From the NCBI GenBank assembly GCA_945903545.1, contig CAMDOO010000006.1, positions 1-60,709 on the forward strand: a DNA stretch of 60,709 nt, written 5' to 3'. The notes below the pieces were generated by a model that ran no database searches, was not told the DNA's origin, and saw only the letters and a program-made list of their open reading frames with translations. The position numbers and the translations under genes are program-made. The DNA is from Opitutus sp. GAS368. Lineage in GTDB: Bacteria; Verrucomicrobiota; Verrucomicrobiia; Opitutales; Opitutaceae. Numbering within the stretch: the first letter of the stretch is position 1; each line of letters begins with the position of its first letter. Positions 1-8,767 of this stretch are shown here, one piece after another.

Positions 1-1
1 C

Positions 2-361
2 GACGACGCCGGCGGGCTCGCCGGGATCATCACGCTCGAGGATGTGCTGGAGGAGATCGTCGGCGACATCCGCGACGAGTTCGACATCGAGCGCGGCCCC
101 ATCTTCGAACGGACCGAGCACTCCATCACCGTCAGCGGCGCATTCACCCTGCGCGAGATCCAGGCCGAGACCGGCTGGCCCCTCGAGTGGCAGCCGCGCG
201 AGTCGGTCGGCGCCTGGGTGGTCCGCCACCTCGGCCGCATCCCGCAGCGCGACGACCGGGTCATGGTCGGCGACGTCCGCGCCATCGTGCTCGACGGCGG
301 ACCCGATCGCCCGCGCCGCGTGCGCCTCGAGCGCAGTCTCGACAGCGTGCCCCCGGTCTGA
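2..361 (+). CDS. CorC/HlyC-family CBS-domain protein, C-terminal part
   Basis: The reading frame enters from the left edge and stops at 361, so only about 119 C-terminal residues are visible. It opens with the end of a CBS domain (GGLAGIITLEDVLEEIVGD), the hallmark of the CorC/HlyC (UPF0053, hemolysin-like) family. It continues with the transporter-associated CorC_HlyC domain (FTLREIQAETGWPL, then VGAWVVRHLGRIPQRDDRVMVGD). In the family the missing N-terminal half carries a four-helix DUF21 membrane domain. Members are linked to Mg2+/Co2+ efflux or tolerance; the substrate here cannot be told. Family assignment is confident, exact role is not. Confidence 0.85.
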   Translation, partial: DDAGGLAGIITLEDVLEEIVGDIRDEFDIERGPIFERTEHSITVSGAFTLREIQAETGWPLEWQPRESVGAWVVRHLGRIPQRDDRVMVGDVRAIVLDGGPDRPRRVRLERSLDSVPPV

Positions 362-448
362 ACCCCGTTTTTTCGACCCACCCGGCCCGGGTCGTGCTGG
401 ATGCCTGGCCGACTCCAGACCATCCGCCACCGCCCTGCCACCACGACC

Positions 449-922
449 ATGCACCCTCGCTACCTCCTGCTGCTTCTTCCTATGTTGCTCTTCGCCGGCT
501 GCGGAAAAACCGGGCCCGCCGCCGCCCCGGCCGCGGCCAAGGCCGGGCACGAGCACAAGGCGCCGCACGGCGGCACCGCCATCGAGCTCGGCGACGAGGC
601 CTTCCACCTTGAGCTCGTCAGGGAGGACGCCGGCAAGCTCTCCGCCTATGTGCTCGACGGCGAACTGGAGAACTTCATCCGCATCGAAAGCCCGTCCTTC
701 CAGATCGTGGCACTGGCCGGCGGTGAGTCCCGGACCCTGGTGTTCCACGCCGTGGCCAGCACCGCCACCGGCGAGACCGTCGGCAACACCTCGCACTTCG
801 AGGCCGAGGCCGACTGGATCAAGACCACCGCAGCGTTTGGCGGCCTGCTCACCCGGCTTGAGATCCGCGGCACGGTCTTCACCGCCGTGGCCTTCGATTT
901 TCCGAAGGGGAACGAGAAGTAA
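449..922 (+). CDS. Small lipoprotein of unknown function
   Basis: A 157-residue protein starting at the ATG at 449. A longer frame opens upstream, but this start places the signal peptide at the N-terminus. Residues 1-20 are hydrophobic and end in a lipobox (LLFAGC), so the Cys should be lipidated and the protein anchored in the periplasm or outer membrane. Next comes an Ala/Pro-rich stretch and a His-containing HEHKAPHGG segment that could bind a metal (inference). The remainder looks like one beta-rich domain. I recognise no named family. It lies between the CorC-like gene and moaC, with no sign of co-transcription with either. Confidence 0.7.
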   Translation: MHPRYLLLLLPMLLFAGCGKTGPAAAPAAAKAGHEHKAPHGGTAIELGDEAFHLELVREDAGKLSAYVLDGELENFIRIESPSFQIVALAGGESRTLVFHAVASTATGETVGNTSHFEAEADWIKTTAAFGGLLTRLEIRGTVFTAVAFDFPKGNEK

Positions 923-1011
923 GTCGGAACCGGGCCCCTCATCGGACCTGGTTTCCGACTGAGACCAGCCTCGACCAACGCCCCGAAATCGCGTCCATTC
1001 GCGCCTGAATC

Positions 1012-1485
1012 ATGGAGCTTTCCCACCTCGATGCGAAGAACCGGCCGGCCATGGTCAATGTCGGCGACAAGGCTGTGACACGGCGCACGGCCCACGCCGT
1101 CGCCACCGTGGTGCTGCCGCCTGAGCTGTCCGCCCTGCTGGAGGGGGGCGACATCGCCACAAAGAAGGGCTCGATCTTCCAGACCGCGATCCTCGCCGGC
1201 GTGATGGGCGCCAAGCGCACCTCCGAGCTGATTCCGCTCTGCCATCCGCTCCCGCTGGAGGACTGCAAGGTGGAGATCACGGCCAACGTCCAGGGCGAGG
1301 TCACGATCCACTGCCGCGTGCAGACCGAGGCCAAGACCGGCGTCGAGATGGAGGCCCTCACCGGCGCCACCGTCGCCGCCCTCACGCTTTACGACATGGG
1401 CAAGGCCGTCTCACACGGGATCGTGATCCGCGAGATCCGCCTGCTGGAAAAGACCGGGGGCAAGAGCCACTACCGGGCGGAATGA
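1012..1485 (+). CDS. moaC: Cyclic pyranopterin monophosphate synthase MoaC
   Basis: A 157-residue protein of normal MoaC length. Diagnostic stretches are the start (MELSHLDAKNRPAMVNVGDK), the central IAGVMGAKRT-like and LIPLCHPL motifs, and GVEMEALTGATVAALTLYDM followed by KAVSHGIVI near the end. MoaC converts the cyclic nucleotide made by MoaA into cyclic pyranopterin monophosphate, a cytoplasmic step of molybdenum cofactor synthesis. moaD and moaE follow on the same strand but with gaps of about 100 bases each, both filled by palindromic repeats. The three genes are therefore not packed as a classical tight operon. moaA is not in the window. Confidence 0.96.
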   Translation: MELSHLDAKNRPAMVNVGDKAVTRRTAHAVATVVLPPELSALLEGGDIATKKGSIFQTAILAGVMGAKRTSELIPLCHPLPLEDCKVEITANVQGEVTIHCRVQTEAKTGVEMEALTGATVAALTLYDMGKAVSHGIVIREIRLLEKTGGKSHYRAE

Positions 1486-1510
1486 AAATGGCTTCATCGA
1501 GACCCGACTC

Positions 1511-1574
1511 GGGTAGGGCTGGGTCGACGACCCGGCCGGAGGATCGCGGTCGCCTCGTCGGGGCAACCCTACCC
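1511..1574. repeat. Palindromic repeat of the GGGTAGGG...CCCTACCC family between moaC and moaD
   Basis: Inverted repeat with outer arms GGGTAGGG and CCCTACCC enclosing a GGGTCGACGACCC core. Related elements recur near 5459-5530, 12875-13067, 42150-42178, 49012-49043, 50510-50584, 58200-58415 and 60548 in this window. It fills nearly the whole moaC-moaD gap. Confidence 0.8.
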
Positions 1575-1585
1575 ATGACCTGACA

Positions 1586-1831
1586 ATGACTCTTACCATC
1601 CACGTCCAGTACTTCGCCATCCTCCGCGAACAGCGGGGACTTTCGCGTGAGACGTTGTCGACGACCGCGGCCACGGCGGTCGAGCTCTACACGGAACTGC
1701 AAGCCAAGCACGGGTTCAGCCTCCCGGCCGACCGGCTGCGGGTCGCGATCAACGACGAATTCACCGCATGGAATGCCCCGTTGCGCGACGGCGCCGCCGT
1801 GGTCTTCATTCCGCCGGTAGCGGGCGGCTGA
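1586..1831 (+). CDS. moaD: Molybdopterin synthase sulfur carrier subunit MoaD
   Basis: An 81-residue ubiquitin-like protein ending in Gly-Gly (IPPVAGG), the terminus that is adenylated and converted to a thiocarboxylate. The N-terminal strand (LTIHVQYFAILREQRG) and the LRVAINDEF segment match MoaD. It donates sulfur to precursor Z in a complex with MoaE, encoded 97 bases downstream. Length and terminal GG are both normal. The gap to moaE holds a different palindromic repeat from the one in front of this gene. Confidence 0.93.
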   Translation: MTLTIHVQYFAILREQRGLSRETLSTTAATAVELYTELQAKHGFSLPADRLRVAINDEFTAWNAPLRDGAAVVFIPPVAGG

Positions 1832-1833
1832 TC

Positions 1834-1920
1834 GGAAAGTCCAGAGACCAGAGTCGAGGGACAAGAGCCCGGACCCGCTGCCATTTGCCTCTCGACTCTG
1901 GACTCTCCGCTCTCGACTAA
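1834..1920. repeat. Inverted repeat (AGTCCAGAG / CTCTGGACT type) between moaD and moaE
   Basis: The left part carries AGTCCAGAG and AGAGTCGAG. The right part carries their complements, CTCGACTCTGGACTCT, followed by CTCTCGACT. The element spans the gap except for a few bases before the moaE start at 1928. Confidence 0.7.
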
Positions 1921-1927
1921 AGATTCC

Positions 1928-2374
1928 ATGTTCCGCCTCGCCGAGACCCCCATCGATCCCGCTGCGTTGCTGCATTCGCTCGGCGAGGCTCGCGCCGGGG
2001 CATGCGTCACCTTCGCCGGCTGGGTGCGCAACCACAACGACGGCCGCCCGGTGGAACAGCTGGACTACGAGGCCTACCCGGCGCTGGCCGTGAAGGAGGG
2101 CGAACGCATCGTGGCGGAGGCCCGGGCGAAGTTTCCGGTGCTCGGGATCGTGGCGGTCCACCGCACGGGCTCGCTTGCGATCGGCGACCTGGCGGTCTGG
2201 GTCGGCGTGACGGCGGAACACCGCGACGGCGCCTACGCCGCCAGCCGCTACCTGATCGACGAGCTCAAGGCCCGCGTGCCGATCTGGAAGAAGGAACATT
2301 ACGCCGGCGCCCAGCCGGTCTGGATCAACTGCGCCACCCGCGGTGAGCATGCGCAGGCCGCCCCGCCGCGGTAA
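1928..2374 (+). CDS. moaE: Molybdopterin synthase catalytic subunit MoaE
   Basis: A 148-residue protein with MoaE signatures: GACVTFAGWVRNHNDGR, LDYEAYPALA, VAVHRTGSLAIGD, and VWVGVTAEHRDGAYAASRYLIDELKARVPIWKKE. The late Lys pair (IWKKEHY) corresponds to the catalytic lysine region of the family. It binds MoaD and transfers two sulfurs to cyclic pyranopterin monophosphate to give molybdopterin. It is the last of the three moa genes here; its own gap is filled with a repeat. Confidence 0.95.
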   Translation: MFRLAETPIDPAALLHSLGEARAGACVTFAGWVRNHNDGRPVEQLDYEAYPALAVKEGERIVAEARAKFPVLGIVAVHRTGSLAIGDLAVWVGVTAEHRDGAYAASRYLIDELKARVPIWKKEHYAGAQPVWINCATRGEHAQAAPPR

Positions 2375-2458
2375 AAATCCGATTTATCCCCGGGCCGCGT
2401 AGTTCCCGCACCGGGTTTGCGCTCGTCATGCCCGGCCCGCGGCATATTTTTCCGCCTC

Positions 2459-2761
2459 ATGTTCCCGCTCGCCGCCACCGCGCTCGACACGCTGAAAAAG
2501 CTGCCGCCTTCCACGTGGCTGAAGATCGCCGCCATCCTGGCCGGTTTCGTCCTTACGATCGTCATCCTGCGCAAGATCGCGCATATGAACAAGATCGTGC
2601 TCGCGGTCATCGTGTTTGCGACCGTCGTGATCGTGGGTTTCAGCTGGGTCTATGAGCGCAACGAGCCGAAGTTCCTCACCCCAATCGTGGAGAACATCGC
2701 CCCGTTCTTCCCCAGCAAGGGGTCGTACGGGAACCAGCAGCAGGGCGGGCGGAAAATGTAA
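2459..2761 (+). CDS. Small membrane protein, unknown
   Basis: A 100-residue protein with two hydrophobic segments: [20 protein letters not shown] at residues 19-38 and [21 protein letters not shown] at about 42-62. A soluble tail rich in Pro, Gly and Gln follows. The ATG at 2459 is preferred over an in-frame start 42 bases upstream because it begins right before the first hydrophobic region. No family recognised. The stop codon is followed almost at once by a strong hairpin (2763-2799). Confidence 0.65.
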   Translation: MFPLAATALDTLKKLPPSTWLKIAAILAGFVLTIVILRKIAHMNKIVLAVIVFATVVIVGFSWVYERNEPKFLTPIVENIAPFFPSKGSYGNQQQGGRKM

Positions 2762-2762
2762 C

Positions 2763-2799
2763 CTCTCCGCGCGGCGGACTTCGTCCGCCACGCGGAGAG
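2763..2799. terminator. Strong hairpin directly after the small membrane protein gene
   Basis: Arms of 16 bases with one mismatch (CTCTCCGCG...CGCGGAGAG, inner GGCGGA/TCCGCC) and a five-base loop, starting one base after the stop at 2761. There is no T-run, so it could be a repeat hairpin rather than a true intrinsic terminator. Confidence 0.5.
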
Positions 2800-2804
2800 A
2801 AATC

Positions 2805-2922
2805 AAAATGGCTGCGCCATTTTGGCCGAAAGCCTCCGTGGGTTTTTTCCGGACTCCTGACGCTCCATCCCAATGGCGCAGCCATTGGCTTGGCAGAATG
2901 CGGGCGAAGCCTGCATTCTGCC
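2805..2922. repeat. Three palindromes with three-base loops upstream of gnd
   Basis: Three hairpins in a row. The first is 2805-2823 (AAAATGGC, loop TGC, GCCATTTT). The second is 2870-2888 (CCAATGGC, loop GCA, GCCATTGG). The third is 2892-2922 (14-base arms starting GGCAGAATGC, one mismatch, loop GAA). The first two are near complements of each other. The design (perfect arms, triloop) matches palindromes found inside genes elsewhere in this window. Confidence 0.75.
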
Positions 2923-2979
2923 TGTGAAATCTGTTCGCAACGCCCGCGCAGGGGGTTTCTGCTCCCCCCCCTCCTCGCC

Positions 2980-4482
<1,503 letters not shown>

Positions 4483-4493
4483 GCAGGGTCGCG

Positions 4494-4557
4494 TAGTGGA
4501 GGAGCGGCTTTACGCCGCGATCTCCCCAGCCATTCGCGGGATATACCCGCTCCTACA
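4494..4557. repeat. GGAGCGGCTTTACGCCGCGAT-type inverted repeat
   Basis: The left half reads GGAGCGGCTTTACGCCGCGA and the right half GCGGGATATACCCGCTCCTAC; each half is itself a hairpin, and the outer ends pair (GGAGCG / CGCTCC). Related to the element at 31881-31954. Confidence 0.7.
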
Positions 4558-4673
4558 TTCTGATCCCAACGCAGCCCGCGCCGGCGGGAGTCCACTCCGA
4601 CCGGAAATCCGGGATTTTCAACTTTGGGCCGCCCAAAACTGAATAAATCCGACCCCGCGCTCGTCTCAGGGAC

Positions 4674-5444
4674 ATGAAACCCCTGCTCCTTCCGCTGCTT
4701 CTGGCCACGGCTGCAATCACGGCGCACGGCGACCCCGGCGCTGACCATTACCCGCGGGGCGGCCCGCGGGTCACCGTTTACCAGCATGCCGACTATCGCG
4801 GTGACTCGCTGACCTTTTATCAGGGCGACACGCTGGACAATCTCGCGGTCCAGGGCTTCGAGGGCGGCGGCACCAGCAACGACCGCATCTCCTCGATCCG
4901 CATCGAGGGCGGCGCGGAGGTCCTGGTGTACGAGGACTCCCGCTACCGCGGGCGGGCGCTGCGACTCACGGAGAGCTCGCGCAATCTCGCGGACCGCCTG
5001 CTCCCGGAAAGCGTCGGCGCGCACTGGAACGACCGCATCTCCTCCCTGCGCGTCGAGGTCCGGCGGGGCGGTGGCCCCGGCGGCCGGGGGGAAGGCCGGG
5101 TGTCACGCGCCCGGGCGGATGCGATCATCCGGAGCGCCTTCCGCGACCTGCTGAGCCGCGAGCCCGACCTGAGCGGCCCGAATGTTTACCGCGACCTGCT
5201 CATGACCCAGGGTTGGACGGAGCAAATGGTCCGCGACAACATCCGCCGCGGTGAGGAGTTCCGGCTCGAGGGAGCCGACCGGATCATCAAGCAGGCCTTC
5301 GTTGAAGTTCTCGGGCGAGTGCCGGATCCCAGCGGCACGGGCTTTTATCGGGATCGCCTCCTGCACCACAACTGGACTGGCAAGGAGGTGCGCGACCACC
5401 TCCGCACCAGCGAGGAATACAAGCGCCAGCACCCGGGCAGGTGA
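4674..5444 (+). CDS. Secreted beta/gamma-crystallin plus DUF4214-repeat protein
   Basis: A 256-residue protein with a Sec signal peptide (MKPLLLPLLLATAAITAHG). Residues about 30-125 form a beta/gamma-crystallin domain with two motifs (VTVYQHADYRGDSLTFYQGD and VLVYEDSRYRGRALRL). Each is followed by NDRISS, which fits the calcium-binding consensus N/D-N/D-x-x-S/T-S. After a Gly/Arg-rich linker come two copies of a roughly 45-residue unit (AIIRSAFRDLLSREPD...YRDLLMTQGWTEQMVRDNIRRGEEF, and IIKQAFVEVLGRVPD...YRDRLLHHNWTGKEVRDHLRTSEEY). These resemble DUF4214 helical repeats found in surface proteins. A calcium-dependent extracellular structural role is plausible. The pairing of the two folds is unusual. 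Confidence 0.8.
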   Translation: MKPLLLPLLLATAAITAHGDPGADHYPRGGPRVTVYQHADYRGDSLTFYQGDTLDNLAVQGFEGGGTSNDRISSIRIEGGAEVLVYEDSRYRGRALRLTESSRNLADRLLPESVGAHWNDRISSLRVEVRRGGGPGGRGEGRVSRARADAIIRSAFRDLLSREPDLSGPNVYRDLLMTQGWTEQMVRDNIRRGEEFRLEGADRIIKQAFVEVLGRVPDPSGTGFYRDRLLHHNWTGKEVRDHLRTSEEYKRQHPGR

Positions 5445-5458
5445 GGCGGCGCTTGCGC

Positions 5459-5530
5459 GGTAGGGCTGGCCCGCCGGGTCGGCCGCGATCCTGATCGTAA
5501 TCGCGGTCGGGCCGGCGGCCCAACCCTACC
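5459..5530. repeat. GGTAGGGCTGG...CCAACCCTACC palindromic repeat
   Basis: Member of the same family as 1511-1574, with internal CGCGATC/GATCGTAATCGCG. Its right end (CCCTACC) provides the TAG stop codon (5526-5528) of the BASS transporter gene read on the minus strand. Confidence 0.8.
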
Positions 5531-6440
5531 TTGATTCGCGGCCCGCCGCGAGGTCGGAGCCGGTTTTCCTGGCTACCCGGTGCAGCTGCCAGGAATTCCA
5601 GAGGTTGTGCCAGATGACGTAGAAAGTCGGGCCGAGCGCCGCGAGCGGGCTGGCATGGGTCATGGCCAGGTAGATGGTGAAGGCGGTGTTCTTCTGCCCG
5701 AGCGTCTGACTCGCCTCGCGGGTGAAACGGGGCCGGCCGATCAGCGCACCGAGGGCGAAGTTAGCCGCACAGACCACGCCGCTCACCAGCACGATGCCGC
5801 CCAGCTGGCCGAGGGGCAGCTCGCCCTGGCTATGCAGGAAATGGGAGGCGTTCGCCGAGACGAGCAGGATGGCCAGCATCCACATCAGGAACGAGACGTT
5901 GCGGATCTTTCCCGGCCAGACCGCCGCCGCGGGCACCAGCCAGCGGACCAAGCGGGCACTGAGCAGGGGCACAAACACCACCAGCGTGACGCTCCCCAGC
6001 ACATGGGCCGGCGAGATGTCGGTGGCGGAGGAGAGGACCAGCGGCAGCAATAACGGCGAGAGCCCTGCAATCACCAGGTTGGTGAGGATGAATCCCGTGA
6101 TGACGTAGCCGACCTGCCCGCCAAGAAAACTCATGACCACCGGCGCCGCCGACGCGGTCGGGGTGAGACCGGCGAAAAATCCCGCGAGCGCCACTTCGCG
6201 CCCGCCGATCAAGCCGCCCAAGGCCCAACCCGCGAAGCTCATCCCGATGTTCGCGAGGAGGAGCCAGCCATGCGAACGCTGCAGCGACTCGCGCGACCAG
6301 GTGAACTCCAGGAACACCGGGAAGAGCATGACCATGATCAGCCACCGCAGCGCACCCGACCACGCCTGGGCCGCGGGAAAAAGCGCGCCGAGCAGCAAAG
6401 CCAGAATGATGGCCGACGTGCGGCTGATTCCGAAGATCAT
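5526..6440 (-). CDS. Bile acid:sodium symporter (BASS) family transporter
   Basis: About 304 residues of mostly hydrophobic sequence with some nine or ten membrane helices. The GQKNTAFTIYLAMTHASPLAALGP segment and the TPTASAAPVVMSFLGG helix are typical of SBF/BASS carriers, which import organic anions with sodium. Three in-frame ATGs compete: 6482, 6455 and 6440. I prefer 6440 because a GGAG lies nine bases before it and the protein then starts MIFGISRTSA. The TAG stop lies inside a palindromic repeat. Substrate is unknown; arsenite, pantoate and bile acid carriers all belong to this fold. Confidence 0.85.
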   Translation of the reverse strand: MIFGISRTSAIILALLLGALFPAAQAWSGALRWLIMVMLFPVFLEFTWSRESLQRSHGWLLLANIGMSFAGWALGGLIGGREVALAGFFAGLTPTASAAPVVMSFLGGQVGYVITGFILTNLVIAGLSPLLLPLVLSSATDISPAHVLGSVTLVVFVPLLSARLVRWLVPAAAVWPGKIRNVSFLMWMLAILLVSANASHFLHSQGELPLGQLGGIVLVSGVVCAANFALGALIGRPRFTREASQTLGQKNTAFTIYLAMTHASPLAALGPTFYVIWHNLWNSWQLHRVARKTGSDLAAGRESR

Positions 6441-6615
6441 AAAAAGGAGCTCCATCAAAACGCGGCGACGTGACGCGCGCAATGGGCGAGCGGAGGCGTG
6501 ACGGCCGCCGGTTTCCCCCTGGCACGCGACTGGGGCAAGACCCCATAGGACGCGTGCAAGTTTTCCCTCACAGTCCCGCTTCGACCGCGTTCGTCATCCT
6601 CAAAAAAACCAAAAA

Positions 6616-6795
6616 ATGAAACCCAGCACTCAGGACAAAGCAGCAGGCACGGCCAAGAACATCTCCGGCTCCGTCAAGGAAGCCACGGGCAAAGCGGTTG
6701 GAAACCGCCGCCTGCAAGCCGCCGGCCAAGCGGAAAAAGTCGAAGGCAAGGTCCAGCAGAAGGTCGGAAAGATTGAAAAGTCCCTGGGCTGCTAA
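6616..6795 (+). CDS. CsbD-family small stress protein
   Basis: A 59-residue gene in a gap between oppositely oriented genes. The product starts MKPSTQDKAAGTAKNISGSV and continues KEATGKAVGNRRLQAAGQAEK, VEGKVQQKVGKIEKSLGC. The repeated G(x)3KEATGK and AEGK-like motifs are those of CsbD (sigma-B-controlled general stress protein) relatives, which are short, hydrophilic and helical. Function in the family is not established. An A-rich stretch lies just upstream of the ATG. Fully open from 6616 to a TAA at 6793-6795. Confidence 0.85.
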   Translation: MKPSTQDKAAGTAKNISGSVKEATGKAVGNRRLQAAGQAEKVEGKVQQKVGKIEKSLGC

Positions 6796-6830
6796 TTCGG
6801 TTCGGTTCAGGTCGAGGGTGAGCTCGGCCC

Positions 6831-8000
6831 TCAAGATCCCGGGAGGATTCTCCGGATGACATCCGTGAGCTGTCGGGCCGTCGGGAGCTTGCCGCGCAAC
6901 TCCGCGGGAAGGCTCGACTGCAACCGGCAGGCCGCCACCCCGATGGGATTGCCTTTGGTCCGGAGCGCATACTCGACCTCCAGGTTGTCCTGCTCCGCGC
7001 ACAGGATGATGCCGATTGAAGGACGATCGTCGGGGGCGCGCTCCCGGTCATTGAGCAGGTTCAGGTAGAAATCCATCTTCCCGGTGAACTCGGGCTCGAA
7101 GGCTCCGACCTTGAGATCGATCGCGACGAGAGCCTTGAGAAAGCGGTGGTAGAAAAGCAGGTCGACGAAGTATTCCTTGGTCCCGAGCGCAAGCCGGTGC
7201 TGTTTTCCGACGAAGCAAAACCCGTAGCCCAGCTCGAGGATGAAGTCGCGCACCCGCCCAACGATCCGATCTTCCAGCTCGCGTTCCTTCACGGCGCGAC
7301 CGATCCCGAGAAACTCGAGGTTGTAGCTGCTCTTGAGTGCCTCCTCAGCCTGCTCGGCGAGATGCTCCGGCAGGGCGGTGGTGAAGTTGTGCGATTTGCC
7401 CGCTTTTAGTGAGCGCTCGTAGGCCCCGGCCTTGATTTGGTTCAGCAGGACATTGCGGCTCCAGCCGAAGCGGGCGGTGGCGCGCAGGTAATAGAGGCGG
7501 ACGGCGGGATCGACCACCGGGGCGAGCACATTGATGTGGTGGCCCCACGGAACTGCGGCGACCAATTCTCGCACCGCTTGTGCGAGAATTGCAGGGCTCG
7601 AAGGCCCCCGGGCCGACCGCCGCAATTCTATCACAGGCTGTGATAGAATTGCGGCGTCTAGCCTCCCGCTGCGCAAAAGCGGAAGTTGCGCAACCTGGGC
7701 CAGAGTGGCCGGGGAGGTATGTTCGGCGAAAAACCGCCTCATTCGCCAGAGATTGACCGCGGAAAAACCGCCCATGCCGGGAAATGCCCGCCGGAGATCC
7801 TTGGCTAATACCTCGACGACGGCTTCACCCCAACCCAGGGCCCGCTGCTTCTCCGCGATGGCGCGGCCGATATCCCAGTACAGTAGGACCAGCTCACGAT
7901 TGACCGACCGCCCGGCCGTCAGTCGGGCGGAGGCCACCCGTTGCTTCAGCTCCCTGACAAACCCGGCGTAGGCGCCGGAAGACGGCATGGAATGTCTCAT
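6831..8000 (-). CDS. YhcG/DUF1016-type PDDEXK nuclease-domain protein with palindromic insert
   Basis: A 389-residue protein. The N-terminal DUF1016_N part is recognisable (LKQRVASARL...NRELVLLYWDIGRAIAEKQ, GWGEAVVEVLAKDLRRAFP, GFSAVNLWRMRRFF). The C-terminal nuclease core has YFVDLLFYHRFLKALVAIDLK, whose D...(D/E)xK residues fit the PDDEXK fold, plus FTGKMDFYLNLLND and GIILCAEQDN. In the family these proteins are often linked to restriction-modification or other defence systems, but no methylase is nearby. Between the domains, residues about 116-146 are encoded by two perfect DNA palindromes (7563-7591 and 7621-7653). An alternative start is the ATG at 7988. Confidence 0.85.
   Translation of the reverse strand: MRHSMPSSGAYAGFVRELKQRVASARLTAGRSVNRELVLLYWDIGRAIAEKQRALGWGEAVVEVLAKDLRRAFPGMGGFSAVNLWRMRRFFAEHTSPATLAQVAQLPLLRSGRLDAAILSQPVIELRRSARGPSSPAILAQAVRELVAAVPWGHHINVLAPVVDPAVRLYYLRATARFGWSRNVLLNQIKAGAYERSLKAGKSHNFTTALPEHLAEQAEEALKSSYNLEFLGIGRAVKERELEDRIVGRVRDFILELGYGFCFVGKQHRLALGTKEYFVDLLFYHRFLKALVAIDLKVGAFEPEFTGKMDFYLNLLNDRERAPDDRPSIGIILCAEQDNLEVEYALRTKGNPIGVAACRLQSSLPAELRGKLPTARQLTDVIRRILPGS
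7563..7653. repeat. Two perfect palindromes inside the YhcG-type gene
   Basis: 7563-7591: arms CAATTCTCGCAC / GTGCGAGAATTG with a five-base loop. 7621-7653: arms CGCAATTCTATCACA / TGTGATAGAATTGCG with a GGC triloop. Both are perfect, both contain AATTC, and the frame stays open across them. Confidence 0.9.
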
Positions 8001-8188
8001 GCCCCCTATAACGCAGAAAACACCCCCGATCTTTCACGGAATCGTCCGCCACCGGCATTTTTATCGAGCGCTTTTTCCGGAACGCCTCAATCGCGCGTCG
8101 AAGGCGCTGTGACCGCCGGCGGAGCCACCTTGGCCGCGGGAGGGTTTCCCTCTATGCACCTCTCTTCCATCGATCCCTTCAAAGGCCT

Positions 8189-8677
8189 TCAAAGGGATTG
8201 GTCGATTTCACCCACTCCGTGATGTCCAGCAACCTTGATGATGAGATCCGGCAGATCGCGTTCGACATAGGCCCCTCCCGGGTTTCCCCCGACTTTCTTG
8301 GAACGACCGCCCTGAGCCACCGTGATGGAATACGACGGGGCATCGTACGCGATCCCTCCGATCACGTCCCCATTTGCCTGCATCTTCCGGCCATCGCCGC
8401 TGCCGTCGATTCCCATGAAGTTCATCTCCCGGATCCGCTGGAAAAGCGGCGCGACCTGGGAGGGCGGCACTTTCTTGGTGGCCGGTTCGGACCGCGCCAC
8501 ATTTCTCCCGCCCTCATACACCACGGATCCATCACTGAAAATTGCGACCTTGTACGCGGGACAAAAGCCAAGGCAGCCGATGCGCTCATAAGTCACGGAG
8601 GCGGCCGGCTCCGATTGATCGGCGGCGTGAACGCCCGCGCCCAAAAGCGCCAGGAGGAACAGGGAGAAAAATTTCAT
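8189..8677 (-). CDS. Exported DUF6438-like protein
   Basis: A 162-residue protein starting at the ATG at 8677, which begins a clear signal peptide (MKFFSLFLLALLGAGVHAAD). An ATG-like start 21 bases upstream is less likely. The mature domain has YERIGCLGFCPAYKVAIFSDGSVVYEG, the core motif of DUF6438 (a CxxxC pair within a beta-hairpin), and later SYSITVAQGGRSKKVGGNPGG. The function of the family is unknown and it is expected in the periplasm. Codon use is less GC-biased than in the neighbours, which may point to later acquisition. Confidence 0.75.
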   Translation of the reverse strand: MKFFSLFLLALLGAGVHAADQSEPAASVTYERIGCLGFCPAYKVAIFSDGSVVYEGGRNVARSEPATKKVPPSQVAPLFQRIREMNFMGIDGSGDGRKMQANGDVIGGIAYDAPSYSITVAQGGRSKKVGGNPGGAYVERDLPDLIIKVAGHHGVGEIDQSL

Positions 8678-8767
8678 CAGATCCGTGTCACCGCCCATTC
8701 AACGCCTGAAGGTGGGATCTATTAGAAGAGTTCCTCTGATGGAAACGCATGGACTGAGGCCCTGCAC

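Noticed and set aside
2890-2979. Thirty extra N-terminal residues for gnd
   Set aside because: They come from the GCAGAATGC palindrome region and precede a standard 6PGDH start at 2980.
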